Shown here one piece after another: positions 1 to 5,465 of a stretch of DNA of 8,037 bases (position 1 is the first letter of the stretch; each line of letters opens with the position of its first letter). The notes under the pieces are model-generated. The model saw only the letters and a program-made list of their open reading frames with translations. It searched no databases and was not told the DNA's origin. Made by a program: the position numbers and the translations under genes. This DNA comes from Methanobacteriota archaeon (lineage in GTDB: Archaea > Halobacteriota > Bog-38 > Methanoflorentales > Methanoflorentaceae): contig JAJRBK010000210.1 of the NCBI GenBank assembly GCA_028679495.1, positions 1 through 8,037 on the forward strand, read 5' to 3'.

Positions 1-93
1 CGTGTGAACATCCGATATCGGTGCACGGAATGCAACAAGGCGCACACGAGGAAAGGGTTCCGAGTATCGAAATTTGAGTTGGTGGAGGTGTAG
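1..93 (+). CDS. rpl44e: Large ribosomal subunit protein eL42 (L44e), 3' end only
   Basis: Only the last 30 codons and the TAG stop lie in the window. The frame opens at base 1 and carries a CTEC zinc-ribbon half (visible residues 8-11), followed by the basic run KAHTRKGFR and the ending KFELVEV. This is the typical tail of archaeal L44e, a zinc-binding protein of the 50S subunit near the tRNA exit site. The other Cys pair must lie upstream of the window. Its position directly before rps27e is the usual archaeal order. The stop lies only 4 bases before the rps27e GTG, and the rps27e Shine-Dalgarno sequence sits inside this gene, so the two are surely co-transcribed. Identity is confident despite the short fragment. 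Confidence 0.9.
   Translation, partial: RVNIRYRCTECNKAHTRKGFRVSKFELVEV
84..90 (+). promoter_or_regulatory. Shine-Dalgarno site of rps27e
   Basis: GGAGGTG lies inside the end of rpl44e, 7 bases before the GTG at 98. It fits the archaeal 16S anti-Shine-Dalgarno well and decides the rps27e start in favour of GTG 98 over the in-frame TTG at 74, which would add eight Trp/Cys-rich residues unlike the family. Confidence 0.75.
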
Positions 94-97
94 TGTT

Positions 98-259
98 GTG
101 AGCAAGTTTCTAAGAGTACGATGCAACGATTGCGAAAATATTCAAATTGTTTTTGGAAACGCGTCATCAGTTGTGAATTGTATCGTCTGCGGTCGAACGC
201 TTGTTGAACCTCGAGGGGGAAGGGCAGAAATTAAAACGCAGATACTTGAGGTGCTATGA
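98..259 (+). CDS. rps27e: Small ribosomal subunit protein eS27 (S27e)
   Basis: A 53-residue zinc-ribbon protein of the 30S subunit. With the GTG start the protein begins MSKFLRVRCNDCENIQIVFG. The four zinc ligands are C9, C12, C28 and C31 (two C-x2-C pairs 15 residues apart), and the conserved GRTLVEPRGG segment follows the second pair. The length matches archaeal S27e, which is shorter than the eukaryotic form. The GTG start is chosen because a good Shine-Dalgarno (GGAGGTG) lies 7 bases upstream and because family members begin right before the K-F-L segment. The TGA stop overlaps the ATG of the aIF2-alpha gene (ATGA), pointing to translational coupling within the rpl44e-rps27e-aIF2-alpha operon. 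Confidence 0.93.
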   Translation: MSKFLRVRCNDCENIQIVFGNASSVVNCIVCGRTLVEPRGGRAEIKTQILEVL

Positions 260-1029
260 AAAAAGGCTGGCCAGATGTTGGGGATTTGGTAGTTTGTACG
301 GTCGTGAATGTGGTCGAGTTTGGGGCGTTTGTCCAACTGGACGAGTACGACAAAAAGGAAGGACTTATCCACATCTCGGAAGTGGCATCAGGCTGGGTCA
401 AGTACATACGGGATCACGTCAGGGAGGGGCAAAAAATAGTATGCAAAGTCCTAAACGTCGATCCGAGCCGCAGTCATATTGACCTCTCCTTTAAAGACGT
501 TAACGAGCACCAGCGTCGTGCCAAAATTCAAGAGTGGAAGAGTGAGCAAAAGGCACAAAAGTGGCTGGAGTTTGTAGCAGACGCAACAGATGAAAACAGA
601 GATGTCTTGTACGATCAACTCACCAGCAAATTTGGAAGTTTGTATTACTTATTTGAAGAGGCAGCGCTGCGAGGTTTAGAAGCGCTTCCCGGCATCGAGC
701 ATGAAGTCGCAACGCAAATAGTCAAAGTTGCTCGTGAGAACGTGAAAGCGCCTTATGTATTCGTAACAGGATATGTTGATCTTACCTGTCCAAGGCCTAA
801 CGGGATAGATATCATTAAACGAGCGTTAAAATCGGCGAGCAAATCAGACGATGATGATATTCGCTTTGACGTGTCTTACGTCGGCGCACCGCGTTATCGA
901 ATACGCATTGTTGCTTTGGACTACAAGAAAGCAGAAAGTGCATTAAAAAAGGCGGCTAACAATGCTATAGACGTTGTGATGAAAGCAGATGGAACAGGGA
1001 AGTTTTACCGTGAATTACACTCACCCTAA
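256..1029 (+). CDS. eif2a: Translation initiation factor aIF2 subunit alpha
   Basis: A 257-residue alpha subunit of the heterotrimeric factor that brings initiator Met-tRNA to the small ribosomal subunit. An N-terminal S1/OB domain spans about residues 8-83, with the characteristic VEFGAFVQL and GLIHISEVASGWVK segments. A helical domain follows (about 87-170, including the EAALRGLEALPG stretch), then a C-terminal alpha-beta domain (about 174-257) that in the family contacts the gamma subunit. Length is normal for archaea. The ATG overlaps the rps27e stop by four bases, and a GAGGTG sits only 2 bases before it, so reinitiation by coupling is likely. The region matching the regulatory serine loop of eukaryotic eIF2-alpha has the archaeal form. 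No sign of damage. Confidence 0.95.
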   Translation: MKKGWPDVGDLVVCTVVNVVEFGAFVQLDEYDKKEGLIHISEVASGWVKYIRDHVREGQKIVCKVLNVDPSRSHIDLSFKDVNEHQRRAKIQEWKSEQKAQKWLEFVADATDENRDVLYDQLTSKFGSLYYLFEEAALRGLEALPGIEHEVATQIVKVARENVKAPYVFVTGYVDLTCPRPNGIDIIKRALKSASKSDDDDIRFDVSYVGAPRYRIRIVALDYKKAESALKKAANNAIDVVMKADGTGKFYRELHSP

Positions 1030-1052
1030 TACATACAGACTATTTCACCAAA

Positions 1053-1211
1053 ATGAAAATTCGAAAATGCCATGGCTACACCTTGCAGGAAAAATGTCCC
1101 ACGTGTGGCGAAACAACTACCATAGCACGCCCGCCGCGCTTCTCACCGGAAGACCGTTACGGTGAATATCGAAGAAGGCTCAAACGCGAGCTTAAGGCGC
1201 AGTCAAAATAA
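1053..1211 (+). CDS. nop10: H/ACA ribonucleoprotein subunit Nop10
   Basis: A 52-residue protein. Nop10 is a small core subunit of box H/ACA RNPs, which guide pseudouridylation of rRNA; it packs against Cbf5. The frame reads MKIRKCHGYTLQEKCPTCGE, then the hallmark PPRFSPEDRYGEYRRRLKRE, which in the family binds Cbf5. It sits 23 bases after aIF2-alpha, the usual archaeal place. Many archaeal Nop10 proteins have two C-x2-C pairs around one zinc. Here only C6, C15 and C18 are present, and the segment between K5 and the Y-T-L motif is shortened, leaving H7 as a possible fourth ligand. No Shine-Dalgarno is visible; no other in-frame start exists between the aIF2-alpha stop and this ATG. Confidence 0.92.
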   Translation: MKIRKCHGYTLQEKCPTCGETTTIARPPRFSPEDRYGEYRRRLKRELKAQSK

Positions 1212-1222
1212 CTATACTTAAA
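1212..1222 (+). promoter_or_regulatory. Possible TATA box of the PAC2 gene
   Basis: CTATACTTAAA resembles an archaeal TATA box. Its centre is about 38 bases before the ATG at 1255, which would put transcription start near 1242 and leave a leader of about 13 bases. It may be an internal promoter within the rpl44e-nop10 operon. The match is weak and no BRE is clear. Confidence 0.35.
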
Positions 1223-1254
1223 GAGCAGTTTAGCTTTCAAAGTACGGGATCTAG

Positions 1255-2016
1255 ATGAACCGGATAGAAACAAAGCATATAAAGGATGTCAAACTAAAAG
1301 ACCCGATTCTCGTAGAAGGATTGCCTGGAATCGGACACGTGGGGAAACTCGTCGCGGAACACATGATAGACGAGCTCGGTGCGCAAAAAATCATGGAACT
1401 CTATTCATCGCACTTTCCTCCTCAAGTAATCGTGCTTGCAGATGGCACAGTGAGACTGGTTCGAAGTGAGTTTTATGCAGTCGATACTGGCAGCAGGCAT
1501 TTGCTGATACTCGTTGGAGATCACCAGAGCGCCACCAATGAGGGCCATTATGAACTCACGGATGCGTATCTACAGGTGGCTGCTGAGCATAACGTAAAGC
1601 GGATTTACACGCTCGGGGGCTATGGCTTAGGACAGCTTGTTGAAAGCCCAGCGGTGCTTGGAGCAGTGAACAATCTAGCGCTCGTTGAAGAGATGAAGCG
1701 CTATGGGGTTGTTTTTAAAGAGAATGAACCTGGAGGAGGTATCGTGGGTGCATCTGGACTGTTGTTAGGATTTGCGGCTTTGTCAGGAATAGATGCAATC
1801 TGTTTGATGGGCGAAACCTCTGGATATCTCGTCGATCCCAAAAGCGCTCAAGCAGTGCTTAAAGTCCTATGCAAAGCACTTCAGCTTAATCTCAAAATGC
1901 AAGCACTGGAAGAGCGGGCAAAGGAGATGGAAAAGATCGTTGCTCGTCTGAGAGAGATGGAGCAAGCGGGGATACACGAAGTGACAAGTGAAGAAGATCT
2001 TCGCTATATACGTTAG
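1255..2016 (+). CDS. PAC2-family proteasome assembly chaperone homologue (PbaB-like)
   Basis: A 253-residue member of the archaeal PAC2 (COG2047-type) family. Relatives PbaA/PbaB and eukaryotic PAC1/PAC2 help assemble or bind proteasome core particles; the role here is inferred from family. The glycine-rich VEGLPGIGHVGKL segment (about residues 20-32) and the TLGGYG segment (119-124) mark the alpha/beta fold, with GGGIVGASGLLLG further on. A charged helical stretch (about 208-238) looks like a coiled coil, and the C-terminus EEDLRYIR resembles the tail conserved in archaeal homologues, which may dock on proteasome alpha rings. The ATG has only a weak GGGAT upstream at 1246-1250. It follows nop10 by 43 bases, as in many archaea. 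Confidence 0.85.
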   Translation: MNRIETKHIKDVKLKDPILVEGLPGIGHVGKLVAEHMIDELGAQKIMELYSSHFPPQVIVLADGTVRLVRSEFYAVDTGSRHLLILVGDHQSATNEGHYELTDAYLQVAAEHNVKRIYTLGGYGLGQLVESPAVLGAVNNLALVEEMKRYGVVFKENEPGGGIVGASGLLLGFAALSGIDAICLMGETSGYLVDPKSAQAVLKVLCKALQLNLKMQALEERAKEMEKIVARLREMEQAGIHEVTSEEDLRYIR

Positions 2017-2035
2017 CGGCGTGTCAATCCACTAG

Positions 2036-2083
2036 GTTTAGCGCTTGAAGGCCTTGCAGAACGCTTTTATACTCACGCTAAAC
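2036..2083 (+). repeat. Perfect 8-base inverted repeat around the putative ferredoxin promoter
   Basis: GTTTAGCG at 2036-2043 is matched exactly by its reverse complement CGCTAAAC at 2076-2083. The 32 bases between them hold the palindrome AAGGCCTT (2048-2055) and the TATA-like TTTTATAC (2065-2072). It could be an operator or a stem in the leader of the ferredoxin/reductase mRNA, or chance. It is the only gene-free space between the PAC2 gene and the ferredoxin gene. Confidence 0.4.
2065..2072 (+). promoter_or_regulatory. Possible TATA box of the ferredoxin-reductase unit
   Basis: TTTTATAC lies about 30 bases before the ATG at 2098. Usual archaeal spacing would start transcription near 2093-2096, just after the strong Shine-Dalgarno at 2084-2091, which would then not be transcribed. 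Either the real promoter lies further upstream or the start site is shifted, so the call is tentative. Confidence 0.35.
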
Positions 2084-2091
2084 AAGGAGGG
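2084..2091 (+). promoter_or_regulatory. Shine-Dalgarno site of the ferredoxin gene
   Basis: AAGGAGGG stands 6 bases before the ATG at 2098 and is the best ribosome binding site in the window. It supports translation of the 55-residue frame. Confidence 0.75.
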
Positions 2092-2097
2092 TAGCAA

Positions 2098-2265
2098 ATG
2101 ATTAGAGTTAACATTGACAAATGCGGGCATTGCGGCGCATGCGTTTCAGTTTGCCCCACAAATTCGATAACGCTCGTTGAATCATGCCTTAGCATCGGAG
2201 ATACATGTACTACGTGTGAGACGTGCGTAGCAGTGTGCCCTGTAGGCGCTCTTATGGTGTCGTGA
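2098..2265 (+). CDS. 2[4Fe-4S] ferredoxin, partner of geranylgeranyl reductase
   Basis: A 55-residue ferredoxin. Two complete cluster motifs are present: C9-x2-C12-x2-C15-x3-C19-P and C37-x2-C40-x2-C43-x3-C47-P, which should bind two [4Fe-4S] clusters. An extra cysteine, C30, lies between them. There is no signal peptide or added domain, so it should be a soluble cytoplasmic electron carrier. It has a strong Shine-Dalgarno, and its stop codon overlaps the Shine-Dalgarno of the reductase gene 12 bases downstream. In Methanosarcina acetivorans a ferredoxin encoded beside geranylgeranyl reductase was reported to be needed for full reduction of archaeal lipids in E. coli. The same pairing here makes this the likely electron donor; that role is inferred from context. 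Confidence 0.92.
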   Translation: MIRVNIDKCGHCGACVSVCPTNSITLVESCLSIGDTCTTCETCVAVCPVGALMVS

Positions 2266-2270
2266 GGAGG
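2264..2270 (+). promoter_or_regulatory. Shine-Dalgarno site of the geranylgeranyl reductase gene
   Basis: GAGGAGG overlaps the ferredoxin TGA stop and lies 7 bases before the ATG at 2278. This ties translation of the two genes together and fixes the reductase start. Confidence 0.75.
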
Positions 2271-2277
2271 CACACAA

Positions 2278-3450
2278 ATGAAAGACAGCTATGACGTTAT
2301 TGTGGTTGGTGCGGGACCGGCAGGATCTTTTGCAGCCGCTACTGCCGCCGCAGAATGCGATGCACTGCTGATTGAAAAGCGGCAAGAGATCGGCGACCCT
2401 GTGCGGTGTGCTGAGGGAATTTCAAAACTCGGACTCTCCAAGTTCTTGCAGCCTCAAACAAAATGGATCGCAAACGAAGTTGCTGGCGCTCGCATATTCG
2501 CTCCAGACGGCACAAAGATTGAAGTTTCCGGCGAGCTTGCCGGAGGAGAGGTCGGCTACGTGTTAGAACGAAAGATCTTTGACAGAGATCTTGCCAAAAA
2601 TGCAGCACGTGCTGGAGCCGATCTGCTGGTGCGCGCGCGTGCTACTGGCCTTATTACTGACCACGACACGATAAAGGGAGTCAAGGTGCAACACCTCGGC
2701 GAGGCACTCGAAATACCGGCTTCGGTCGTCATCGCTGCTGATGGCGTTGAATCTCAAGTTGGTCGGTGGGCGGGAATTAACACCACGCTCAAACCTAAAG
2801 ACATTGAAAGTTGCGCGCAATATTACATGACTAACGTTGATCTGCTCGAAGACTCGTGTGACTTCTATTTAGGTTCAGAGGCTCCGGGCGGTTATGGATG
2901 GGCGTTTCCTAAGGAGCACAAGGCAGGCAACATCGGTCTCGGGGTCTTAGGAAGCAGGTTAGATGGCAGACGCTCAATCGATTATTTAGATGCATTTGTA
3001 GAGCGACACTTTCCAAGCGGACAGCGGATTGAGCTTAATGTAGGCGGCGCTCCTGTCAGCAATGCAGTCAGTACTACCGTTAAGCCTGGTCTAATGTTGG
3101 TCGGCGATGCTGCTCATCATACAGATCCCATAACGGGAGGGGGCATCATTAACGCGCTTGAGGGTGGAAAGCTGGCCGGAGAAGTGGCAAAAGAGGCTGT
3201 GAGGCTGCAAGACTTCTCGCTACAGGTGTTGCAGCGCTATGAATCGGCTTGGCGTGCATCTTTTGGAAAAACGTTGGATCGGAACTATCGTATCAAAGAA
3301 TTTTTTGTTAAGCTCTCGGACGAAGACTTAAACAAGCTCGTTCATTCATTAGAAGGGTTGACCATTGAAGAGATGAGCGTGAGCGGGTTAATGCGAAGAG
3401 TGATCTCTCGCAATCCACGCTTGTTGATGGGACTGCGTCACCTGTTTTAG
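2278..3450 (+). CDS. Geranylgeranyl reductase (digeranylgeranylglycerophospholipid reductase)
   Basis: A 390-residue FAD enzyme that saturates the geranylgeranyl chains of archaeal ether lipids, acting at the cytoplasmic membrane face. The N-terminal Rossmann motif GAGPAG (residues 11-16), with E33 for the FAD ribose, is followed by the archaeal signature DPVRCAEG (40-47) containing the conserved C44. The substrate-pocket motif PGGYGWAFP lies at 203-211, and the second FAD motif GDAAHHTDPITGGG at 276-289. The helical C-terminal part is as in the family, and full length is usual. The close relatives with other roles, menaquinone-type reductases and plant ChlP, are less likely given the signature and the ferredoxin gene just upstream. 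The start is fixed by GAGGAGG 7 bases upstream. Confidence 0.92.
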   Translation: MKDSYDVIVVGAGPAGSFAAATAAAECDALLIEKRQEIGDPVRCAEGISKLGLSKFLQPQTKWIANEVAGARIFAPDGTKIEVSGELAGGEVGYVLERKIFDRDLAKNAARAGADLLVRARATGLITDHDTIKGVKVQHLGEALEIPASVVIAADGVESQVGRWAGINTTLKPKDIESCAQYYMTNVDLLEDSCDFYLGSEAPGGYGWAFPKEHKAGNIGLGVLGSRLDGRRSIDYLDAFVERHFPSGQRIELNVGGAPVSNAVSTTVKPGLMLVGDAAHHTDPITGGGIINALEGGKLAGEVAKEAVRLQDFSLQVLQRYESAWRASFGKTLDRNYRIKEFFVKLSDEDLNKLVHSLEGLTIEEMSVSGLMRRVISRNPRLLMGLRHLF

Positions 3451-3457
3451 GGAGATC
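3450..3457 (+). promoter_or_regulatory. Shine-Dalgarno site supporting the TTG start of rnhB
   Basis: GGGAGATC begins at the last base of the reductase stop codon and ends 4 bases before TTG 3462. It supports TTG as the true start, as does the distance of the DEAG motif from the N-terminus. Confidence 0.6.
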
Positions 3458-3461
3458 AAAC

Positions 3462-4121
3462 TTGACGACGGTGGCTGGGGTCGATGAAGCGGGGAAAGGA
3501 GCTGTTATAGGATCGTTGTTCATTGCAGGCGTGTGCATCGATTCGGACTCAATAAAGTATTTACAGAGGATGGCTCTTCGAGACTCAAAGGACTTAAGCC
3601 GTAAGCGCAGAGAGCTATTGGCAATGAGGATAGAGAAGGTCGGAGAAGTCGGCGTGCATGAAGTCACCGCAGAACAAATCGATGAGCTAAGAGACGTTAT
3701 CACAATGAATGACATCATTGTAAGAGGGCACGCACGCGTTCTGCATAATTTGCAGCCCGATTGTGCTTACGTTGATGCTGCTGATGTTAACGCAGAGAGA
3801 TTTGGACTCCAAGTAAAAGAGAGGAGTGGTATTGCCCGGATTTTAGCGGAACACAACGCCGACAAGAACCACGTTCTTGTTTCGGCGGCTTCAATTATCG
3901 CCAAGGTGCGCAGAGACGAGAGCATCAAGAGACTTGAAAGCAGGCTAGAATGTAACATAGGGAGCGGCTACCCATCAGACGCAATCACGGTAAATTTTTT
4001 AGCACAATGGCTCCGCGAACATGACGAGCTTCCCCCAGAGACGAGAAAATCGTGGAAAACGGCTCAAAACTTGGTAAAGTTCGGTTGCCGCGCTATGCCA
4101 GCTACTAGGAATGAAAATTAG
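3462..4121 (+). CDS. rnhB: Ribonuclease HII
   Basis: A 219-residue enzyme that cuts the RNA strand of RNA-DNA hybrids, including single ribonucleotides left in DNA. The four metal-binding acids are visible: D8 and E9 in GVDEAGKG, D105 in YVDAADV, and D134 in EHNADKNH (matched from memory to D7, E8, D105 and D135 of the Thermococcus kodakarensis enzyme). VSAASIIAKVRRDE (about 140-153) and GSGYPSD follow, the latter with the tyrosine of the junction-recognition site. The usual GRG motif is GKG here (11-13), followed by A14 where Pro is common; GKG also occurs in Methanosarcina-type enzymes as I recall them. The start is TTG, 11 bases after the reductase stop. It converges with nadK, 22 bases away. 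Confidence 0.93.
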   Translation: MTTVAGVDEAGKGAVIGSLFIAGVCIDSDSIKYLQRMALRDSKDLSRKRRELLAMRIEKVGEVGVHEVTAEQIDELRDVITMNDIIVRGHARVLHNLQPDCAYVDAADVNAERFGLQVKERSGIARILAEHNADKNHVLVSAASIIAKVRRDESIKRLESRLECNIGSGYPSDAITVNFLAQWLREHDELPPETRKSWKTAQNLVKFGCRAMPATRNEN

Positions 4122-4143
4122 GTAAGCAGCAGTATTATCTTCG

Positions 4144-4944
4144 CTATCTTAGCTTTGACATAACCTTTACAAAGAAGCTTTGATCTGCGATCACGAAAAG
4201 CGACTTTTGTTCGTCCTTGCGAAAGATAATCTCGTCAGCTTCATGTACTGCTTCATTATACTGTCCATCTATAACAATAGCTGCGTCATTTTCGGTAATT
4301 CTCACCTTTACGATGCTTTCGCCAAAAACGACCCATGGGCGGACTGAGAGTTTATAGGGCGCTAGCGATACGATGATGAATGCGTCCACGCGCGGGTCGA
4401 CGATTGGTCCGCCTGCACTCATGGCATAGGCAGTTGAACCGGTCGAGGTCGCAACGATAACGCCGTCAGCACGCAATGTATCAAGCACGCGACCATCGAC
4501 TTCGATGCTGTATTCAAGCATATGAGCGGGCTGTGACGTTATGATGACCGCTTCATTGGTGGCAGGGGGCAATCGCCTGCTGTTTAACGAAATCGACAAG
4601 CGTGAGTGAGCTGAGACACGAAAGCCGCTTAGTAGATCATCGACGACAGGAATAGCATTATTAGGACTTACGTCAGCCAAGAAGCCAACCTTTCCAACAT
4701 TTATCCCAATAATTGGTATTGGATGCTTGAGTTCCTGAAGAATCCGCAGAATGGTGCCGTCGCCGCCTATTGCTATTATAACATCAGTCTCCATCTGACT
4801 CAGCGGGATTCCTTGGGACCCAAGTTTGTGGCCTGTGCACTCGTCGTATGTTGTTGTGGCTCGTCCGTTAAGATGATGAGCTATATCGGCAGCTAGTTTT
4901 ATCGCCTCTTTCTGATCACACCGCGACACTATTCCAACGCGCAT
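4144..4944 (-). CDS. nadK: NAD kinase
   Basis: A 266-residue archaeal NAD kinase (PpnK family), which makes NADP from NAD using ATP and/or polyphosphate in the cytoplasm. The diagnostic GGDGT motif is at residues 60-64, N130-E131 is the NAD-contacting pair, and D160-G161 with STGSTAYAMSAGGP (about 167-180) form the C-terminal binding domain. The segment DECTGHKLG (34-42) is typical of archaeal members. The start is ATG; no Shine-Dalgarno is clear. It converges with rnhB (22 bases) and diverges from the aIF5A gene across 110 bases. An AT-rich element at 5024-5034 could also read as a TATA box toward this gene, giving a leader of about 55 bases, but this is unproven. Confidence 0.95.
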   Translation of the reverse strand: MRVGIVSRCDQKEAIKLAADIAHHLNGRATTTYDECTGHKLGSQGIPLSQMETDVIIAIGGDGTILRILQELKHPIPIIGINVGKVGFLADVSPNNAIPVVDDLLSGFRVSAHSRLSISLNSRRLPPATNEAVIITSQPAHMLEYSIEVDGRVLDTLRADGVIVATSTGSTAYAMSAGGPIVDPRVDAFIIVSLAPYKLSVRPWVVFGESIVKVRITENDAAIVIDGQYNEAVHEADEIIFRKDEQKSLFVIADQSFFVKVMSKLR

Positions 4945-4963
4945 CTTAACTGCCTAGCACGAT

Positions 4964-4989
4964 CACGTTTTCGCTTAGCGAGCCACGTT
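4964..4989. repeat. Small palindrome flanked by direct repeats in the nadK/aIF5A divergent region
   Basis: The interrupted palindrome TCGCT-T-AGCGA (4971-4981) is flanked by two copies of CACGTT (4964-4969 and 4984-4989), 20 bases apart. It sits between the two start codons and could bind a regulator of either gene. The elements are short enough to be chance. Confidence 0.2.
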
Positions 4990-5023
4990 GACCGTAGAGC
5001 GAGTGAAAGTTGCTCCGTATACA

Positions 5024-5034
5024 TTTATATTTAA
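5024..5034 (+). promoter_or_regulatory. TATA box of the aIF5A operon
   Basis: TTTATATTTAA is the clearest archaeal TATA box in the window. Its centre is about 26 bases before the ATG at 5055, the usual distance from TATA to transcription start. With no Shine-Dalgarno upstream of that ATG, this predicts a leaderless or nearly leaderless mRNA and supports ATG 5055 as the start. Confidence 0.65.
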
Positions 5035-5054
5035 TGCTTGTCTATTACCCCACC

Positions 5055-5438
5055 ATGAAGGAGCAGACAGAAATCAGAACGCTTAAAGTGGGGCGTTATA
5101 TTATTATTGATAACGAACCCTGCACCATAATCAGTCTCACAACCAGTAAACCTGGAAAACACGGGTCCGCTAAAGCGCGGATTGACGCAATCGGGGTTTT
5201 TGATGGACAAAAGAGATCCATCGTCCAACCAGTAAGTGCAAAAATTTACGTGCCTATTGTCGAGAGAAAAGGAGGTCAGGTCCTTTCTGTAATGGGAAAT
5301 GTTGCCCAGCTTATGGACTTGAACGATTACTCTACATTTGAAATTGAAATACCTCCTGGATACGCAGACAAAGTAACAGAGGGCAAAGAGGTCACGTATC
5401 TCGAGTCGATGGGTAAACGCAAACTTGACATAAAGTGA
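5055..5438 (+). CDS. eif5a: Translation factor aIF5A (hypusine-containing protein)
   Basis: A 127-residue archaeal homologue of eIF5A and bacterial EF-P, which helps ribosomes through difficult peptide bonds. The N-terminal SH3-like domain carries the modification loop SKPGKHGSAK, with K35 as the lysine converted to hypusine or deoxyhypusine. A C-terminal OB domain follows (about residues 70-127). An in-frame upstream start at 5010 would add 15 residues running through the TATA box, and is rejected. The agmatinase-family gene and deoxyhypusine synthase directly downstream are probably its modifying enzymes, so target and modifiers appear to share one transcript. Length is normal for the family. 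Confidence 0.96.
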   Translation: MKEQTEIRTLKVGRYIIIDNEPCTIISLTTSKPGKHGSAKARIDAIGVFDGQKRSIVQPVSAKIYVPIVERKGGQVLSVMGNVAQLMDLNDYSTFEIEIPPGYADKVTEGKEVTYLESMGKRKLDIK

Positions 5439-5465
5439 GCGTGGCGTTTTAATCTTGATTGAACT

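Noticed and set aside
74..97. TTG start giving an eight-residue longer S27e
   Set aside because: The added Trp/Cys-rich residues are unlike the family, overlap rpl44e, and lie before the Shine-Dalgarno at 84-90, which fits GTG 98.
3308..3718. 136-codon open frame on the minus strand
   Set aside because: It lies wholly antisense to the well-supported reductase and RNase HII genes, has no recognisable motif, and is Ser/Thr-rich as antisense frames often are.
4122..4143. Possible shared terminator between convergent rnhB and nadK
   Set aside because: The 22-base gap has no convincing T-run or hairpin on either strand.
5010..5054. N-terminal extension of aIF5A
   Set aside because: It would run through the TATA box and add residues absent from archaeal aIF5A; ATG 5055 fits promoter spacing and family length.
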